From positions 558,001 to 622,000 of the forward strand of contig OZ245326.1 in the NCBI GenBank assembly GCA_965225915.1: a stretch of DNA of 64,000 bases, written 5' to 3'. The translations under genes were made by a program, and so were the position numbers. This stretch comes from JAAXHH01 sp965225915 (GTDB lineage: Bacteria > JAAXHH01). The notes beneath the pieces are model-generated. The model did not search any database. It had not been told where the DNA came from and worked only from the letters and a program-made list of their open reading frames with translations. Of this stretch, positions 51,798 through 61,692 are shown in pieces. Every line of letters begins with the position of its first letter. The first letter of the stretch is position 1.

Positions 51798-54700
51798 ATG
51801 CGTCTTTCACATCTTGAAATCATTGGTTTCAAGTCGTTCTCCACCCGGCTTAAAGTGAAGTTCAGCGACGGAATTACGGCCGTGGTCGGTCCCAACGGGT
51901 GCGGCAAGTCGAATATTGTCGACGCCATTCGGTGGGCGCTGGGAGAACCCCGGGCGACGTCGCTCCGGGGCGACCGCATGGAGGACATTATCTTCAACGG
52001 CACCGCCGTCCGCAAACCCTTCGGCATGGCGGAGGTGTCGCTGACGATCGACAACAGCGATCAGAAGCTTCCCGTCGAATACAGCGAAGTCACCATCACG
52101 CGCCGATATTTCCGCTCGGGCGCGAGCGAATACATGATCAACAAGGTTCCGTGCCGTCTCAGGGACATCACCAACCTCTTGCTGGACACGGGCATGGGCG
52201 CCCATGCCTACTCGATCATCGAGCAGGGCATGGTAGAATCGGTGGTTAACGGCAGTCCCCTGGAGCGGCGCCAGCTCATCGAGGAAGCCGCCGGCATCAA
52301 CAAGTACAAGACGCGAAGACGCCTGGCGCAACGGAAACTGGAAGGGACCGAGCACGACCTGGTACGCATCGCCGATCTCCTGGAGGAAGTCGACCGGAGC
52401 GCGAGTTCGCTCCGGCGCCAGGTGCGAAAATACGAACGATACGACCGGCTGATGCAACAGATGAAGGACGTGGAAATCGTGATCGGCTGCCACGAGTTCC
52501 TGGATCTGCGCCGAAAGACCGAACCCGTCCGGGCCCGGTTCAAGAAGCTCGCGGACCAGAAGGAATCCCTCCTCACGCGCATACGGACCGCCGACGCCGG
52601 CGTTGAGGAAAGCAACGCCAGCCTGCTGGAAAAGGAAGGGCAGTTGCAGCAACGACAGGACGGCGTGAATCGGACCGACGAACAGATACGGAAGTTGAAC
52701 GAGGAACTCCTGGTAAGCAGGGAGCGCCGCGCCGGCCTGGAACAGCGGGCCAAAACCGCGGCGGTGGAAGCGGAAGAGGCTGAGACCGAACAAAGGCGTA
52801 TCCGTGCTCAGCTGGCGCAGATCGGCGATGACCGAAAGACCCTGAATACCGCGCTGGAGCAGGCGCGTACTGCCTTCGCGGAACGGGAAAACAAGTCAAA
52901 AACCTCCGCCGAACGGATTTCCGTGCAGAAGGAGTCATCCCAGGTTCTTCGGAACCACAGCATGGCGCTGATTCAAAAGCACTCCCAGGAGCATGCGGAT
53001 ATCAGCTCCCTTGAGGCCCGTGAGGAGTCCCTGCGCAGCAGGAGCGGCGAGGTGACCGCCGCCCGGAAGAAACTCGGCGAAGAGCTGGAAACGAATTCCA
53101 CGGCTGTCGAAGCCGTAAGAACGGAACTACGCGAAGCAAAAAAGATGGTCGAGGAAAACACGACACTGAACACCACCCTTCAGGAATCCGTTCAGGACGT
53201 GCAGCGCTGTCTCGAGTCCGCCCGGGACGAGTTGTCCGGGATCGAAACCACCATTGCGACAGCGGAAAAAGAACGGGCGCTTCTCGATCGCATGCACCGG
53301 CAATACGAGGGATACGGCCAGGGGGTAAGGACGCTGTTAACCAACGGCGCGGCGATCGATGGACTCCGCGGAGTCCTGGCCGACCAGATTTCGATCGACA
53401 AAGAATATGAAGTGGTGATCGCGGCCTACCTGGACGACATGCTGCAATACATCGTGGCCGAGCGCGTGGAAGACGCTGTAGCGGGCATCCGCTACCTCCG
53501 GGAACAGGAATCGGGGAAGGTTTCCTTCATTCTCCTCGACCGGATAAAGTCCCGACCTTCCCCATCGGAACTGCCTTTCGAGGATGATGGTATCATCGGT
53601 CGCGCGAGTTCCTTCGTGACTTCCGGCAAGGATCTGGATCCGGCGGTGATTCACCTTCTGTCCAGGGCGGTGCTCGTGAAGGACCTCGAAACGGCCTTCC
53701 GCCTGTCCCCAGTTTTCGACACCGACCAGGACTGGAAACTGCTGACGACCGGCGGAGAGATCGTGGACCCCGCCGGCCTGTTGACCGGTGGATCGAACGT
53801 AGAAAATGAATCGGACCTGCTTCGGCGGACGGATCGTATCGAAGCGCTGGACAAGGAACTGGAAGCCTGCCGCGAAGAACGCGTAAAAATCACTGGAGAA
53901 ATAGAAGGCCTGGCCGCCGAACTATCCACGTTAACGGAGCGCCAGTCGTCCACCGAACAGTTTCTCGGCGAATCCCAGCGCAAGATGATGGAACTGGAAA
54001 CCCGACAGCGGCAGTATGATTTCGAACTCGCCCGGCTCGGCGATCGGGACGAGGAACTCGAACGCGAAGCAGAGTCCCTGTCCGAACGGGTGACGTCATC
54101 GGCCGCGGACCGCGAGAGCCGCAGGAAAGAACTGGAAAGGCTGGCACAGGACCGAATCACGGCCGAGGAAGAAGTACGGGAGAATCAGGAGACGCTCGAC
54201 GAGCTGGAGGGGGAGCGCCAGCGCCTGGCCGAGGCGGCCCACGAGGCCCGTATCGCCCTCGTCTCTTTGGAGAGCCGGAGCAACGAACTGGGCACCACGG
54301 ACGAATTCCTCACCCAGGAAGATGATCGTCTTACGAAGGTCCTTCAGCAGCGGAAAGCCGAAGCGGTGGAAGCCGGCGGTCAGACAAAAGAATTGAAGCT
54401 TACCCAGGAGCACCACGAGAAACAACTCGAGACGCTCTACAGGTCCAGGCGGGAACGGGAGGTGGATCGCGACACGGTGCTCGAAGAACACCGAAACCTG
54501 CAGGAAGAGGTGAGGCGGATGCAGCAGGGCGTCGGCGAAGCCCGCAACACCCTGACCCAGGTGCAGGAACAGGTTCACCAGGCGGAACTCGAAAACGCCG
54601 AACTGTATATGAAGAGCAACGAGGTTCGGCGGCAGTTGATGGAAAAACACGGCACCGACCCGGAGAGCATGAAGGAACCGCCCCAGATCGCCGAAATGGA

Positions 54701-55427
54701 AGACTACTCGTCCGAAACGGCGCAGACCCTCCGGTACGATCTCCAGCGCAAGGTGGATGAACTGGGTCCCATCAACATGGCGGCGGTCGAAGAGTACAAG
54801 GCCACAAAGGAGCGGCTCGACTTCCTCCAGAAGCAGCAAAACGACCTCATCGAGGCCAAGGAGAACCTGGAAAAGACTATAGTCAAGATGAACAAGGCCG
54901 CCCGCACCCGGTTTATGACCACATTTGAACAAGTCCGGGGCAACTTCATGACCACGTTCCAGACGCTGTTCGAAGGGGGAGAAGCCGACCTCAAGCTCGA
55001 AGAAGGGGACCCCCTCGAAACCGGTATCGAAATCATGGCCCGTCCGGAAGGCAAGCGGCTCCAGAGCCTGGCCCTGCTGTCCGGCGGCGAGACGGCCTTG
55101 ACTGCCATCGCCCTGCTCTTCGCCATCTACCTCGTGAAGCCAAGTCCCTTCTGCGTATTCGACGAAGTTGATGCGCCCCTCGACGATGCCAACGTTCGAC
55201 GATTCGCCAGCGCCCTGCGTCAGTTCACCCACGACACGCAGTTCCTGGTGGTCACCCACAACAAACGGACCATGGAAGCGGCCGATTACCTATACGGCAT
55301 CACCATGGAAGAACCCGGTCTGTCCAAGATGGTATCCGTACACCTGGAAAACGCGGCGTCGGAGCAACTGGAACCGGCGGCCGCCCATGGTGAAGAAGCC
55401 AACGGCGCCGGAACGGTCGGGGTATAG
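51798..55427 (+). CDS. smc: Chromosome segregation protein SMC
   Basis: A protein of about 1209 residues. The ATG at 51798 gives MRLSHLEIIGFKSF, the standard SMC start; the frame is open from 51750. The Walker A is GPNGCGKS (31-38), with LGEPRATSLRGDRMEDIIF after it. Two long coiled coils (about 170-500 and 670-1000) flank the hinge (about 500-670; YGQGVRTLL, ADQISIDKEYEVVIAAYLDD). The signature LLSGGETALT (from 1093) and Walker B CVFDEVDAPLDD (D1122, E1123) are near the C-terminus. SMC compacts and separates chromosomes. ScpA and ScpB are not in the window. Confidence 0.96.
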   Translation: MRLSHLEIIGFKSFSTRLKVKFSDGITAVVGPNGCGKSNIVDAIRWALGEPRATSLRGDRMEDIIFNGTAVRKPFGMAEVSLTIDNSDQKLPVEYSEVTITRRYFRSGASEYMINKVPCRLRDITNLLLDTGMGAHAYSIIEQGMVESVVNGSPLERRQLIEEAAGINKYKTRRRLAQRKLEGTEHDLVRIADLLEEVDRSASSLRRQVRKYERYDRLMQQMKDVEIVIGCHEFLDLRRKTEPVRARFKKLADQKESLLTRIRTADAGVEESNASLLEKEGQLQQRQDGVNRTDEQIRKLNEELLVSRERRAGLEQRAKTAAVEAEEAETEQRRIRAQLAQIGDDRKTLNTALEQARTAFAERENKSKTSAERISVQKESSQVLRNHSMALIQKHSQEHADISSLEAREESLRSRSGEVTAARKKLGEELETNSTAVEAVRTELREAKKMVEENTTLNTTLQESVQDVQRCLESARDELSGIETTIATAEKERALLDRMHRQYEGYGQGVRTLLTNGAAIDGLRGVLADQISIDKEYEVVIAAYLDDMLQYIVAERVEDAVAGIRYLREQESGKVSFILLDRIKSRPSPSELPFEDDGIIGRASSFVTSGKDLDPAVIHLLSRAVLVKDLETAFRLSPVFDTDQDWKLLTTGGEIVDPAGLLTGGSNVENESDLLRRTDRIEALDKELEACREERVKITGEIEGLAAELSTLTERQSSTEQFLGESQRKMMELETRQRQYDFELARLGDRDEELEREAESLSERVTSSAADRESRRKELERLAQDRITAEEEVRENQETLDELEGERQRLAEAAHEARIALVSLESRSNELGTTDEFLTQEDDRLTKVLQQRKAEAVEAGGQTKELKLTQEHHEKQLETLYRSRREREVDRDTVLEEHRNLQEEVRRMQQGVGEARNTLTQVQEQVHQAELENAELYMKSNEVRRQLMEKHGTDPESMKEPPQIAEMEDYSSETAQTLRYDLQRKVDELGPINMAAVEEYKATKERLDFLQKQQNDLIEAKENLEKTIVKMNKAARTRFMTTFEQVRGNFMTTFQTLFEGGEADLKLEEGDPLETGIEIMARPEGKRLQSLALLSGGETALTAIALLFAIYLVKPSPFCVFDEVDAPLDDANVRRFASALRQFTHDTQFLVVTHNKRTMEAADYLYGITMEEPGLSKMVSVHLENAASEQLEPAAAHGEEANGAGTVGV

Positions 55428-55434
55428 GTGAGAC

Positions 55435-56028
55435 TTGATCGTCATCGGAGTGGCCGGCGGTATTGCCTCAGGAAAATCGACGGTGGCCCAAGTATACGGG
55501 AAACTCGGCGCCCGTGTCCTGGACGCCGATACCATCGGCCACGAACTGCTCCGGACCGATAGGCTGCGCGACCGCATAAGTGAGGTGTTCGGCGAAGGCG
55601 TTCTAACCCCGGAAGGGGACGTGGATCGTCGCGCGCTGGGTCGTCTTGTCTTCAGCGACGAGAACGCCCGGCACAAGCTGAATCGCCTGGTAAGGCCCGC
55701 CATCCGTGGGGAGATACGCCAACAAATCGCGTTGATGCGCAAGGAGCGCCAGGACGGGATCGTGGTGGTCGACGCGCCCCTGTTGGTAGACACCGGCCCC
55801 ACGGACCTCGCCGATCGGGTCATCCTGGTCACTGCGCCCGCCTCTACGAGGAAAGAACGGATCATCCATCGCAACAAGCTCTCCGAGCTCGAAGCCGAGC
55901 AGCGTATCACCGCCCAGGTACCTGATACGAAACAGGCGAGATGGGCGGATTATATCCTGGAGAACAACGGAACGCGGGACGAGCTGATTGAAAAGGCCAA
56001 GGCACTCTGGAAGCGTATCGTTTCCTGA
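55435..56028 (+). CDS. coaE: Dephospho-CoA kinase
   Basis: A 197-residue protein starting at TTG 55435, 7 bases after smc, with AGGTGA immediately upstream. It phosphorylates dephospho-CoA at the 3' position, the last step of CoA synthesis. The P-loop is GGIASGKST (8-16), then RVLDADTIGHELL, DRRALGRLVFSD, and VVVDAPLLVDTG. The lid and ribose region is RITAQVPDTKQARWADYILEN. Length is normal. It is probably cotranscribed with smc and converges on nadD. Confidence 0.93.
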   Translation: MIVIGVAGGIASGKSTVAQVYGKLGARVLDADTIGHELLRTDRLRDRISEVFGEGVLTPEGDVDRRALGRLVFSDENARHKLNRLVRPAIRGEIRQQIALMRKERQDGIVVVDAPLLVDTGPTDLADRVILVTAPASTRKERIIHRNKLSELEAEQRITAQVPDTKQARWADYILENNGTRDELIEKAKALWKRIVS

Positions 56029-56039
56029 GGCTGAATCCT

Positions 56040-56651
56040 TTATCCCACCCGCTCCGCACGATCTCGGTACAGACCGCGTTCTTCGATGTATCCCGCCACT
56101 TCTTCCGGAACCATGTGCGCTATGGAAAGCCCTTTGTCGACGCGTTGACGAATATCCGTGGACGAGATTTCGATTTCGGGCAACTGGATGGTGACTACGC
56201 GGTCCCTCCAGCGCGGATCCACGCTTGTGAGATCCTTGCCGGGCCTCGGGACCGTCACGACCGTGGCCAGGTCGAATACCCGGTCCGCCGCGTACCAGGT
56301 GTCTATCTCGAGCAGGCTGTCGGCCCCGATGACGAGGTAGATACAACTCGACGCGCCATGGATCCTCCGCAGTTCCTCCAGCGTGTCCACGGTGTAGGAT
56401 AGACCCGGACGGTTGATCTCTATGTCCGAAACCTCGAAATGGGAAGAGCGTTGCGAGGCCAGTTCCGCCATGCGATACCGATCTTGCGGCGGGGCGATGG
56501 CGTGACCCTGTTTATGCGGGGGACGGGCGGAGGGGACGAATAGCAGCCGGTCGAGACCGCAGCGTTCTACTATGCCCTGGGCAATGACCAGATGGCCGGT
56601 GTGAATCGGGTCGAATGTCCCCCCGTAGACACCAAGCCGGCAGGTTTTCAC
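56040..56651 (-). CDS. nadD: Nicotinate-nucleotide adenylyltransferase
   Basis: A 203-residue protein starting at GTG 56651, which overlaps the bamD-like stop by 4 bases (GTGA). It makes deamido-NAD from nicotinate mononucleotide and ATP. The nucleotidyltransferase motif is GGTFDPIHTGHL (H17-T-G-H20), then FVPSARPPHKQ, YTVDTLEELR, LVIGADSLLEIDTWY and the C-terminal EISSTDIRQRV. All are standard for NadD, as is length. Confidence 0.95.
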   Translation of the reverse strand: MKTCRLGVYGGTFDPIHTGHLVIAQGIVERCGLDRLLFVPSARPPHKQGHAIAPPQDRYRMAELASQRSSHFEVSDIEINRPGLSYTVDTLEELRRIHGASSCIYLVIGADSLLEIDTWYAADRVFDLATVVTVPRPGKDLTSVDPRWRDRVVTIQLPEIEISSTDIRQRVDKGLSIAHMVPEEVAGYIEERGLYRDRAERVG

Positions 56652-57631
56652 GGTGTGTCGACGCTCTCGGATTCAGCCGGTGAGGATCCATCTGGCGAAG
56701 TCGGTCCGTCACCGGCCCCGGATTCGACCGGCGGCGTTTCGTCGATCGAGGATGGTTCTGCCTGCGATTCCCCGGTAAGGTCCGTCATGCCGTCACCCTG
56801 GGCTTTTCCGGGTTTTTCGGCCGGCTTGGACAGCTGGGACGGCTCGACCGGCTCGGGGGACTCCACGTAGTTGTTTCTCAGGTACTCCAACCGTTTTACG
56901 GCCTCCGCCGAGAATTCGTTTTCGGAATAGCTCTGGATGAAGATATCGAATTGTTCGATAGCCTCCCGGAGTTTTCCTTCCCTCGCGTAGCTTTCGGCGA
57001 TCTCGTACTGCGCCCGGGAAGCCCAATTGCTCATGGGATACACTTCCAGCAATTCTTTGTAATAGAGGCGGGCCGCTTCCCAGTCCTTCATCTTGTAGTA
57101 GAGGTTTCCGATTCGATAGTCTTTCTCGGCAACCTTGTCGAAACATTCCTGCAACAACTCATGGACTTCGGCGCTCCAGTCGCTGTTGGGGTACTCTTCC
57201 AGGAAGAACTGGAGTTCCTGGATGGCTTCGAAGGTCTTGTCCTGCGTGAGATGGGGTGGGTTGGATTGAAGAAACGTGGCGTAGGCCATTTTGTACTGGC
57301 TTTCATCGCTATAGGGACTCTGGGGAAAATCACTGATCAACCGGCGGAACACGACCACGGCGAGGGGGTATTCCTTGAGCTTGATATGCATTTCGCCCTG
57401 GTGATACAGGGCATCATCCACGATGTCGCTGCCGGAATGACTGAGCGTGATCGCCCTGAAGGCGTCCAGTGCGTCCAGCCAGTCTTCCTGCTCCATCTTA
57501 TTCAACCCGAAGTCATACAGTTCTTCTGCTGCCCAATCCATGTCGAAGTCCGGCGGATTGCATGCAGGCAGGGCGAATAAGGCGAAGAACAACCCCATTA
57601 TCTGGATCTTTTTGCGCACGCGTAGGATCAT
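56648..57631 (-). CDS. bamD: BamD-like outer membrane assembly lipoprotein (TPR)
   Basis: A 327-residue lipoprotein. The signal MILRVRKKIQIMGLFFALFA ends in lipobox LPAC with Cys at residue 24. Five TPR-like repeats follow: YDFGLNKMEQEDWLDALDAF, ALYHQGEMHIKLKEYPLAV, AIQELQFFLEEYPNSDW, YYKMKDWEAARLYYKELLE, REAIEQFDIFIQSYSENEF. This is the BamD/YfiO pattern of the BAM complex. An unusual feature is a Pro/Ser/Glu-rich tail of about 70 residues. Its start overlaps the rimO stop by 4 bases, so it belongs to the rimO-bamD-nadD run. Confidence 0.86.
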   Translation of the reverse strand: MILRVRKKIQIMGLFFALFALPACNPPDFDMDWAAEELYDFGLNKMEQEDWLDALDAFRAITLSHSGSDIVDDALYHQGEMHIKLKEYPLAVVVFRRLISDFPQSPYSDESQYKMAYATFLQSNPPHLTQDKTFEAIQELQFFLEEYPNSDWSAEVHELLQECFDKVAEKDYRIGNLYYKMKDWEAARLYYKELLEVYPMSNWASRAQYEIAESYAREGKLREAIEQFDIFIQSYSENEFSAEAVKRLEYLRNNYVESPEPVEPSQLSKPAEKPGKAQGDGMTDLTGESQAEPSSIDETPPVESGAGDGPTSPDGSSPAESESVDTP

Positions 57632-59025
57632 GCCAGGGACTCGAATTCGGCGGGGACCGCTCGTACGTCACTATCGCCAGGGCGCGGAAACCCTGTCGAG
57701 GCCGTACCGGCCGTACCAATCAGATCGTATTCCATGGCGTCGGTGATGTCCACGGACACAAAGGCGCCGGGTGAGAGATTTTCTCCGTTGACCAGCACCT
57801 CGTTGTCAACCTCCGGCGCATCTGAGGCGGTACGTCCGCTGTAGTACCCTTCTTCCGTCCGTTCGTCGATCAGCACATCTACCGTCTGTCCCACGTATGC
57901 CTGGTTGCGCTCGAGAGATACTTCGCGCTGCAGGGCCATGAGCCGATTGTATCGTTCCTGCTTGACGGATTCGGGTAAATGCTCATCGTAACGAGCAGCC
58001 GGGGTATGCTCTTCCTTAGAATACATGAATACGCCCATGCGGTCGAATCTCGTTTCTTCCACGAAGTCGAATAGTTCCTCGAAGTCCTCCTCCGTCTCTC
58101 CGGGAAAACCCACGATGAAAGTGGTTCGCAACGTCACATCTGGAATCCTGGCGCGGATCCGATTCAAAAGCGCTCTCGTTTCCTTCGAGGTCGTTTCCCG
58201 GTTCATTCGCTTGAGCATGGGATCCGATATGTGCTGCAGCGGCATATCGACGTAGTCGCACACATGCTCCAGATCGGCGAAGGCATGGAGCAACGTGTCG
58301 GTGAACCGCACGGGGTGGTTGTACAGCGGCCGGATCCACTGTATGCCATCCACGCCGTTCAGGGCGGCAAGCAGATCTTCCAGCCTGGCCGGTACCTCCA
58401 GGTCTTTGCCGTACCACGTGGTATCCTGGGAGATCAGGTTCAGTTCCACCGCCCCCTGCCCGGCAAGCATCCGCGCCTCTTCCACGAGGGAATCGACGGT
58501 TCGGCTTCTCTGACTTCCCCGGATGGCCGGGATAATGCAGAAAGTGCACCGACGGTCGCATCCCTCGGCGATCTTCAGGTAAACGGAATGACTCGGGGTG
58601 GTGATGACCCTGGGATAGGAATAGTCGGTGGGCAGCGGCTGCCTGCGTATTTCCCGCAGGGTCTCGTGCCGGTCGTGCAGGCGTTCCAGCAACTGGACGA
58701 TCCGTGGGTACTGGTGGACGCCGATGACGGCGTCCACTTCCGGCATCTCTGCGACCAGGCCGTGGGCGTACCGTTGCGCCATGCATCCGGTGACAACGAG
58801 GGAAGTGCATCGGCCGTCTTCTTTGAATCGGGCCAGGTCCAGTATCGTTTCGATGGACTCTTCCTTGGCGGGACCGATGAACGCGCAGGTGTTCACGATG
58901 ATGACATCCGCCTCGCCATGGTCGGTCACCACGTCATAGCCGGCTCGGGTCAGTTGGCCAAGCATGACTTCGGAATCCACCAGGTTCTTCGAACAACCCA
59001 GGCTGGCGAGACTAATGTTGGGCAA
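57628..59025 (-). CDS. rimO: Ribosomal protein S12 methylthiotransferase
   Basis: A 465-residue radical-SAM enzyme that methylthiolates an aspartate of ribosomal protein S12. The start is TTG 59025 with GGAG 7 bases upstream. The N-terminal UPF0004 domain carries three Cys for one cluster (C11 in LGCSKNLVDSE, C47 in NTCAFIGPA, C81 in TGCMAQRY). The radical-SAM motif is CDRRCTFC (C156, C160, C163). YVDMPLQHISDPMLKRMNR and the C-terminal TRAM domain complete it. The sequence ASLGCSKNLVDSE favours RimO over MiaB. The C-terminus has about 20 extra residues. Confidence 0.94.
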   Translation of the reverse strand: MPNISLASLGCSKNLVDSEVMLGQLTRAGYDVVTDHGEADVIIVNTCAFIGPAKEESIETILDLARFKEDGRCTSLVVTGCMAQRYAHGLVAEMPEVDAVIGVHQYPRIVQLLERLHDRHETLREIRRQPLPTDYSYPRVITTPSHSVYLKIAEGCDRRCTFCIIPAIRGSQRSRTVDSLVEEARMLAGQGAVELNLISQDTTWYGKDLEVPARLEDLLAALNGVDGIQWIRPLYNHPVRFTDTLLHAFADLEHVCDYVDMPLQHISDPMLKRMNRETTSKETRALLNRIRARIPDVTLRTTFIVGFPGETEEDFEELFDFVEETRFDRMGVFMYSKEEHTPAARYDEHLPESVKQERYNRLMALQREVSLERNQAYVGQTVDVLIDERTEEGYYSGRTASDAPEVDNEVLVNGENLSPGAFVSVDITDAMEYDLIGTAGTASTGFPRPGDSDVRAVPAEFESLA

Positions 59026-59055
59026 AACGCTTCTCCGCTCTTTGCTCGACGCCTG

Positions 59056-59706
59056 CTAGCGCAGGTCGACCCATTCGACATCCGCGGGGGTCGTCATCCT
59101 GAACAGCCCGGGAGGAATCGCCGTGTTCAATTGAAAATTCATGAAACGCAGGGTAGTTTCGGATCCCATGTCGTCTGTATAGACTACTTTCTTCGTGAGC
59201 CAGGTACCGTCGTCCACCCAGATGCGCAACTCGGGAATACCATCGGTGGGTGTAACAGCCGTAAGCCTGAGCACGTAGAAACTGGAACCACCGATCTGCT
59301 CTCGGCCCTCCAGATCATACCGATACTGGTTCGTGTAACTGAACAGGAACTCGTCGGGGCGTGTCCCCGCCTTGCTCTCCTGCGCAGGCGACACGATAAC
59401 CTGTCGATTGCCGGGCACGTAGATCCATACCGATTCACCGTCGGAAATAATGGTCTGTTCGACCTCTTCGAGGCGCAGGCGGTTCTCGTCTCTCTGTAGA
59501 AACAGGCGGCCCTCGGTCTCGCTCCGCTGGTCGAGCACGGCCGCGTAAATCGTAACGGAATACCTGGCCGCCAGCGATCTCACGCCGTCCAGGCGCTGCC
59601 GCATCATTCCGGTTACGGCATCCGCAGAATGGAGTTCCCGCGACGCTTCATATCCCTGAAACGTCAGCAAACCGGTCATCAAGCACACCCAGAGATGCGT
59701 GGCCAT
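59056..59706 (-). CDS. LolA-like outer membrane lipoprotein carrier
   Basis: A 216-residue protein with AAGGAGA 7 bases before ATG 59706 and a short signal peptide (HLWVCLMTGLLTFQG). The fold markers are those of LolA: GRLFLQRDENRLRLEEVEQT, ISDGESVWIYVPGNRQVIV, YDLEGREQIGGSSFYVLRL and IWVDDGTWLTKKVVY. LolA chaperones lipoproteins across the periplasm. Since the window holds many lipoproteins, this fits. It precedes rimO on the same strand with a 30-base gap. Confidence 0.8.
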   Translation of the reverse strand: MATHLWVCLMTGLLTFQGYEASRELHSADAVTGMMRQRLDGVRSLAARYSVTIYAAVLDQRSETEGRLFLQRDENRLRLEEVEQTIISDGESVWIYVPGNRQVIVSPAQESKAGTRPDEFLFSYTNQYRYDLEGREQIGGSSFYVLRLTAVTPTDGIPELRIWVDDGTWLTKKVVYTDDMGSETTLRFMNFQLNTAIPPGLFRMTTPADVEWVDLR

Positions 59707-59850
59707 GCAGTCTCTCCTTGCGTAATACCCGTGCGAATCTCCGCGAATTCAAGCCCGTAAATATGCATCGGCTGCGCGCATGCGTCAAGGTTTACCAGCC
59801 AGCCTCGCCAGCCCGCGGACGGTGGACAACGGTGTCGATGGATGCTCCTG

Positions 59851-59893
59851 ATATAAAGAACGGGGAAAGGCCCAGTCGGTTCCCTCCCCGTTC
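59851..59893 (-). terminator. Rho-independent terminator of the amidohydrolase gene
   Basis: GAACGGGGA (59858-59866) pairs with TCCCCGTTC (59885-59893) around an 18-base loop. On the minus strand the stem is followed by TTTATAT. It lies 33 bases beyond the stop of the amidohydrolase at 59927. Confidence 0.65.
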
Positions 59894-59926
59894 CAAAAAC
59901 GCTGGATTGAACTGCGGGACGCCCTT

Positions 59927-61633
59927 TCAAGGCATCGCGGCCCGCCCTCGTTCGTACCGCACCTTTCCGTCCACGATCGTATAAACAATTTCCGTATCCA
60001 GTATCTCGTTCTCGGGTACGGTCATGATGTCCTTCGACAGCACGGTGAAATCCGCGAGCTTGCCGTTCTCTATGGATCCGAGCACGTCTTCGTGAAACGA
60101 ACCGTAAGCGGCGTCCAGGGTATACGATTTAAGGGCTTCCTGGCGTGACATGCGCTGGTCTCCGAACATTCCGCCTTCCGGAGTACCGTCCGGCAGTTCA
60201 CGGGTCACGCTGGCGTAAAATGAAGCGATGGGGCTGATGTCTTCGACCGGCGCGTCGGTCCCGTTAACGATCTTCACCCCTTCCTTCAACAGTTTCTGCC
60301 AGACATAGCCGCCTTCCACCGTGCGGGCGTGGCCGAGCCGGTCCGGGGCCCAGGGAAGATCGGAAGTCGCGTGTATCCCCTGCATGGAAGCGATCACGCC
60401 CAGCCTGGCGAATCGAGGGATATCGGCCTCGTCCAGGATCTGGGTATGTTCATCCCGGAATCGGTGGTCTTTCACGTGGGGAAATTCCTTCATCGCCTTT
60501 TCGTACATGTCGAGCATCATGCGATTGCCGCGGTCGCCGATGGCGTGGGTACATACCTGCCAGCCGTGCTCGAGCCCGAAGCGCGCGGCCTCGTAAATCG
60601 AATCGGGCGGCGTGATGAAGAATCCGGAATTCCCCGGGTCGTCTTCGTAGGGCTCCAGCAGCCAGGCGCCTCGCGAACCGAGCGCACCGTCACCGTACAT
60701 TTTGACGGCGCGGATGGTCAGGAATCCACCCGGATGCGCCGACGGCTTTTTCAAGGCTCTCATTGTTGAAAGATTCGAGGCCATCACGTAGACCCGTATG
60801 TCCAGCTTGTCCTGGCCGGCGTACTCGCGGTACAGTTCGATCCCGTCCAGGCCGACCCCGGCGTCGTCGAACATGGTGATGCCGTTGGACAGACATTCCT
60901 GGATGCCGAGTTCAAGGGCGTGGCGCTGCTGGTTGTCGGTAAACGGGGGGACGTGGACCAGACCCATGGCCTTGTCCACCAGCACGCCCGTGGGATTGCC
61001 TTCTTCGTCCCGTATGATGTCTCCGCCTTCCGGCGATTGCGTGGCGCGATCAAGTCCCATCAGTTCCATGGCCCTGGCGTTGGCGAATCCGGCGTGGCCG
61101 TCGGCCCTTCGCAGGTACACGGGGATATCGGGCACGGCCTCGCTCAGCTTGTGATGGGTCATGAACCCGCGGACGGTGAGCGAACTCCGGTCCGTCCATT
61201 TTTCTTCGTGCCAGCCGCGACCGGTAATCCACTCGCCTTCTCCGATGCCGTCAGCCGCCGCGAGCACCCTTTCGATCAACTCGTCGTAACCCGAAATACC
61301 GACCAGGTTGACCGTCATCCTGGCATACCCGATGCCCATGAGATGGCCGTGACTCTCCTTCAACCCGGGAACCACGGTCTGTCCTTCCAGATCGATCACC
61401 CGGGTATCCGGACCGATAAAGGGCTCCACATCGCCGTTGACGCCGACGACCGCGATCCGGTTTCCGATGACGGCCACCGCCTGCGCCTTGGGCCGCTCCT
61501 CGTCGAGCGTGTATACCGTGCCGTTGACCAGCACCAGGTCGGCCGATGATTTGCGTACCTGGGCCTGGCCGCCGGAGAACGAAATCATCATCATCAAGCC
61601 TGCGATCGTCACCGCCAATACAGATTTCCGCAT
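59927..61633 (-). CDS. Exported YtcJ-like amidohydrolase (amidohydrolase-3 family)
   Basis: A 568-residue protein with GGGAGGG 5 bases before ATG 61633 and a signal peptide (LAVTIAGLMMMISFSGGQAQ). The composite-domain start is LVLVNGTVYTLDEERPKAQA, and the first metal motif is VVPGLKESHGHLMGIG (HxH). WQVCTHAIGDRGN supplies a His and KIVNGTDAPVEDISP the terminal Asp. YtcJ-like enzymes hydrolyse amides or cyclic compounds; the substrate is not predictable. It is periplasmic, forms a single-gene unit, and ends at a terminator. Confidence 0.88.
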   Translation of the reverse strand: MRKSVLAVTIAGLMMMISFSGGQAQVRKSSADLVLVNGTVYTLDEERPKAQAVAVIGNRIAVVGVNGDVEPFIGPDTRVIDLEGQTVVPGLKESHGHLMGIGYARMTVNLVGISGYDELIERVLAAADGIGEGEWITGRGWHEEKWTDRSSLTVRGFMTHHKLSEAVPDIPVYLRRADGHAGFANARAMELMGLDRATQSPEGGDIIRDEEGNPTGVLVDKAMGLVHVPPFTDNQQRHALELGIQECLSNGITMFDDAGVGLDGIELYREYAGQDKLDIRVYVMASNLSTMRALKKPSAHPGGFLTIRAVKMYGDGALGSRGAWLLEPYEDDPGNSGFFITPPDSIYEAARFGLEHGWQVCTHAIGDRGNRMMLDMYEKAMKEFPHVKDHRFRDEHTQILDEADIPRFARLGVIASMQGIHATSDLPWAPDRLGHARTVEGGYVWQKLLKEGVKIVNGTDAPVEDISPIASFYASVTRELPDGTPEGGMFGDQRMSRQEALKSYTLDAAYGSFHEDVLGSIENGKLADFTVLSKDIMTVPENEILDTEIVYTIVDGKVRYERGRAAMP

Positions 61634-61692
61634 GTAACCCTCCCTGACAAATCACCGATACGCCAGGCCTTAGATCCATGGCCCGGCACGTG

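Noticed and set aside
54096..55259. 387-codon minus-strand frame inside smc
   Set aside because: Antisense shadow of the SMC coiled coil and head; Leu/Phe/Gln-rich with no recognisable domain.
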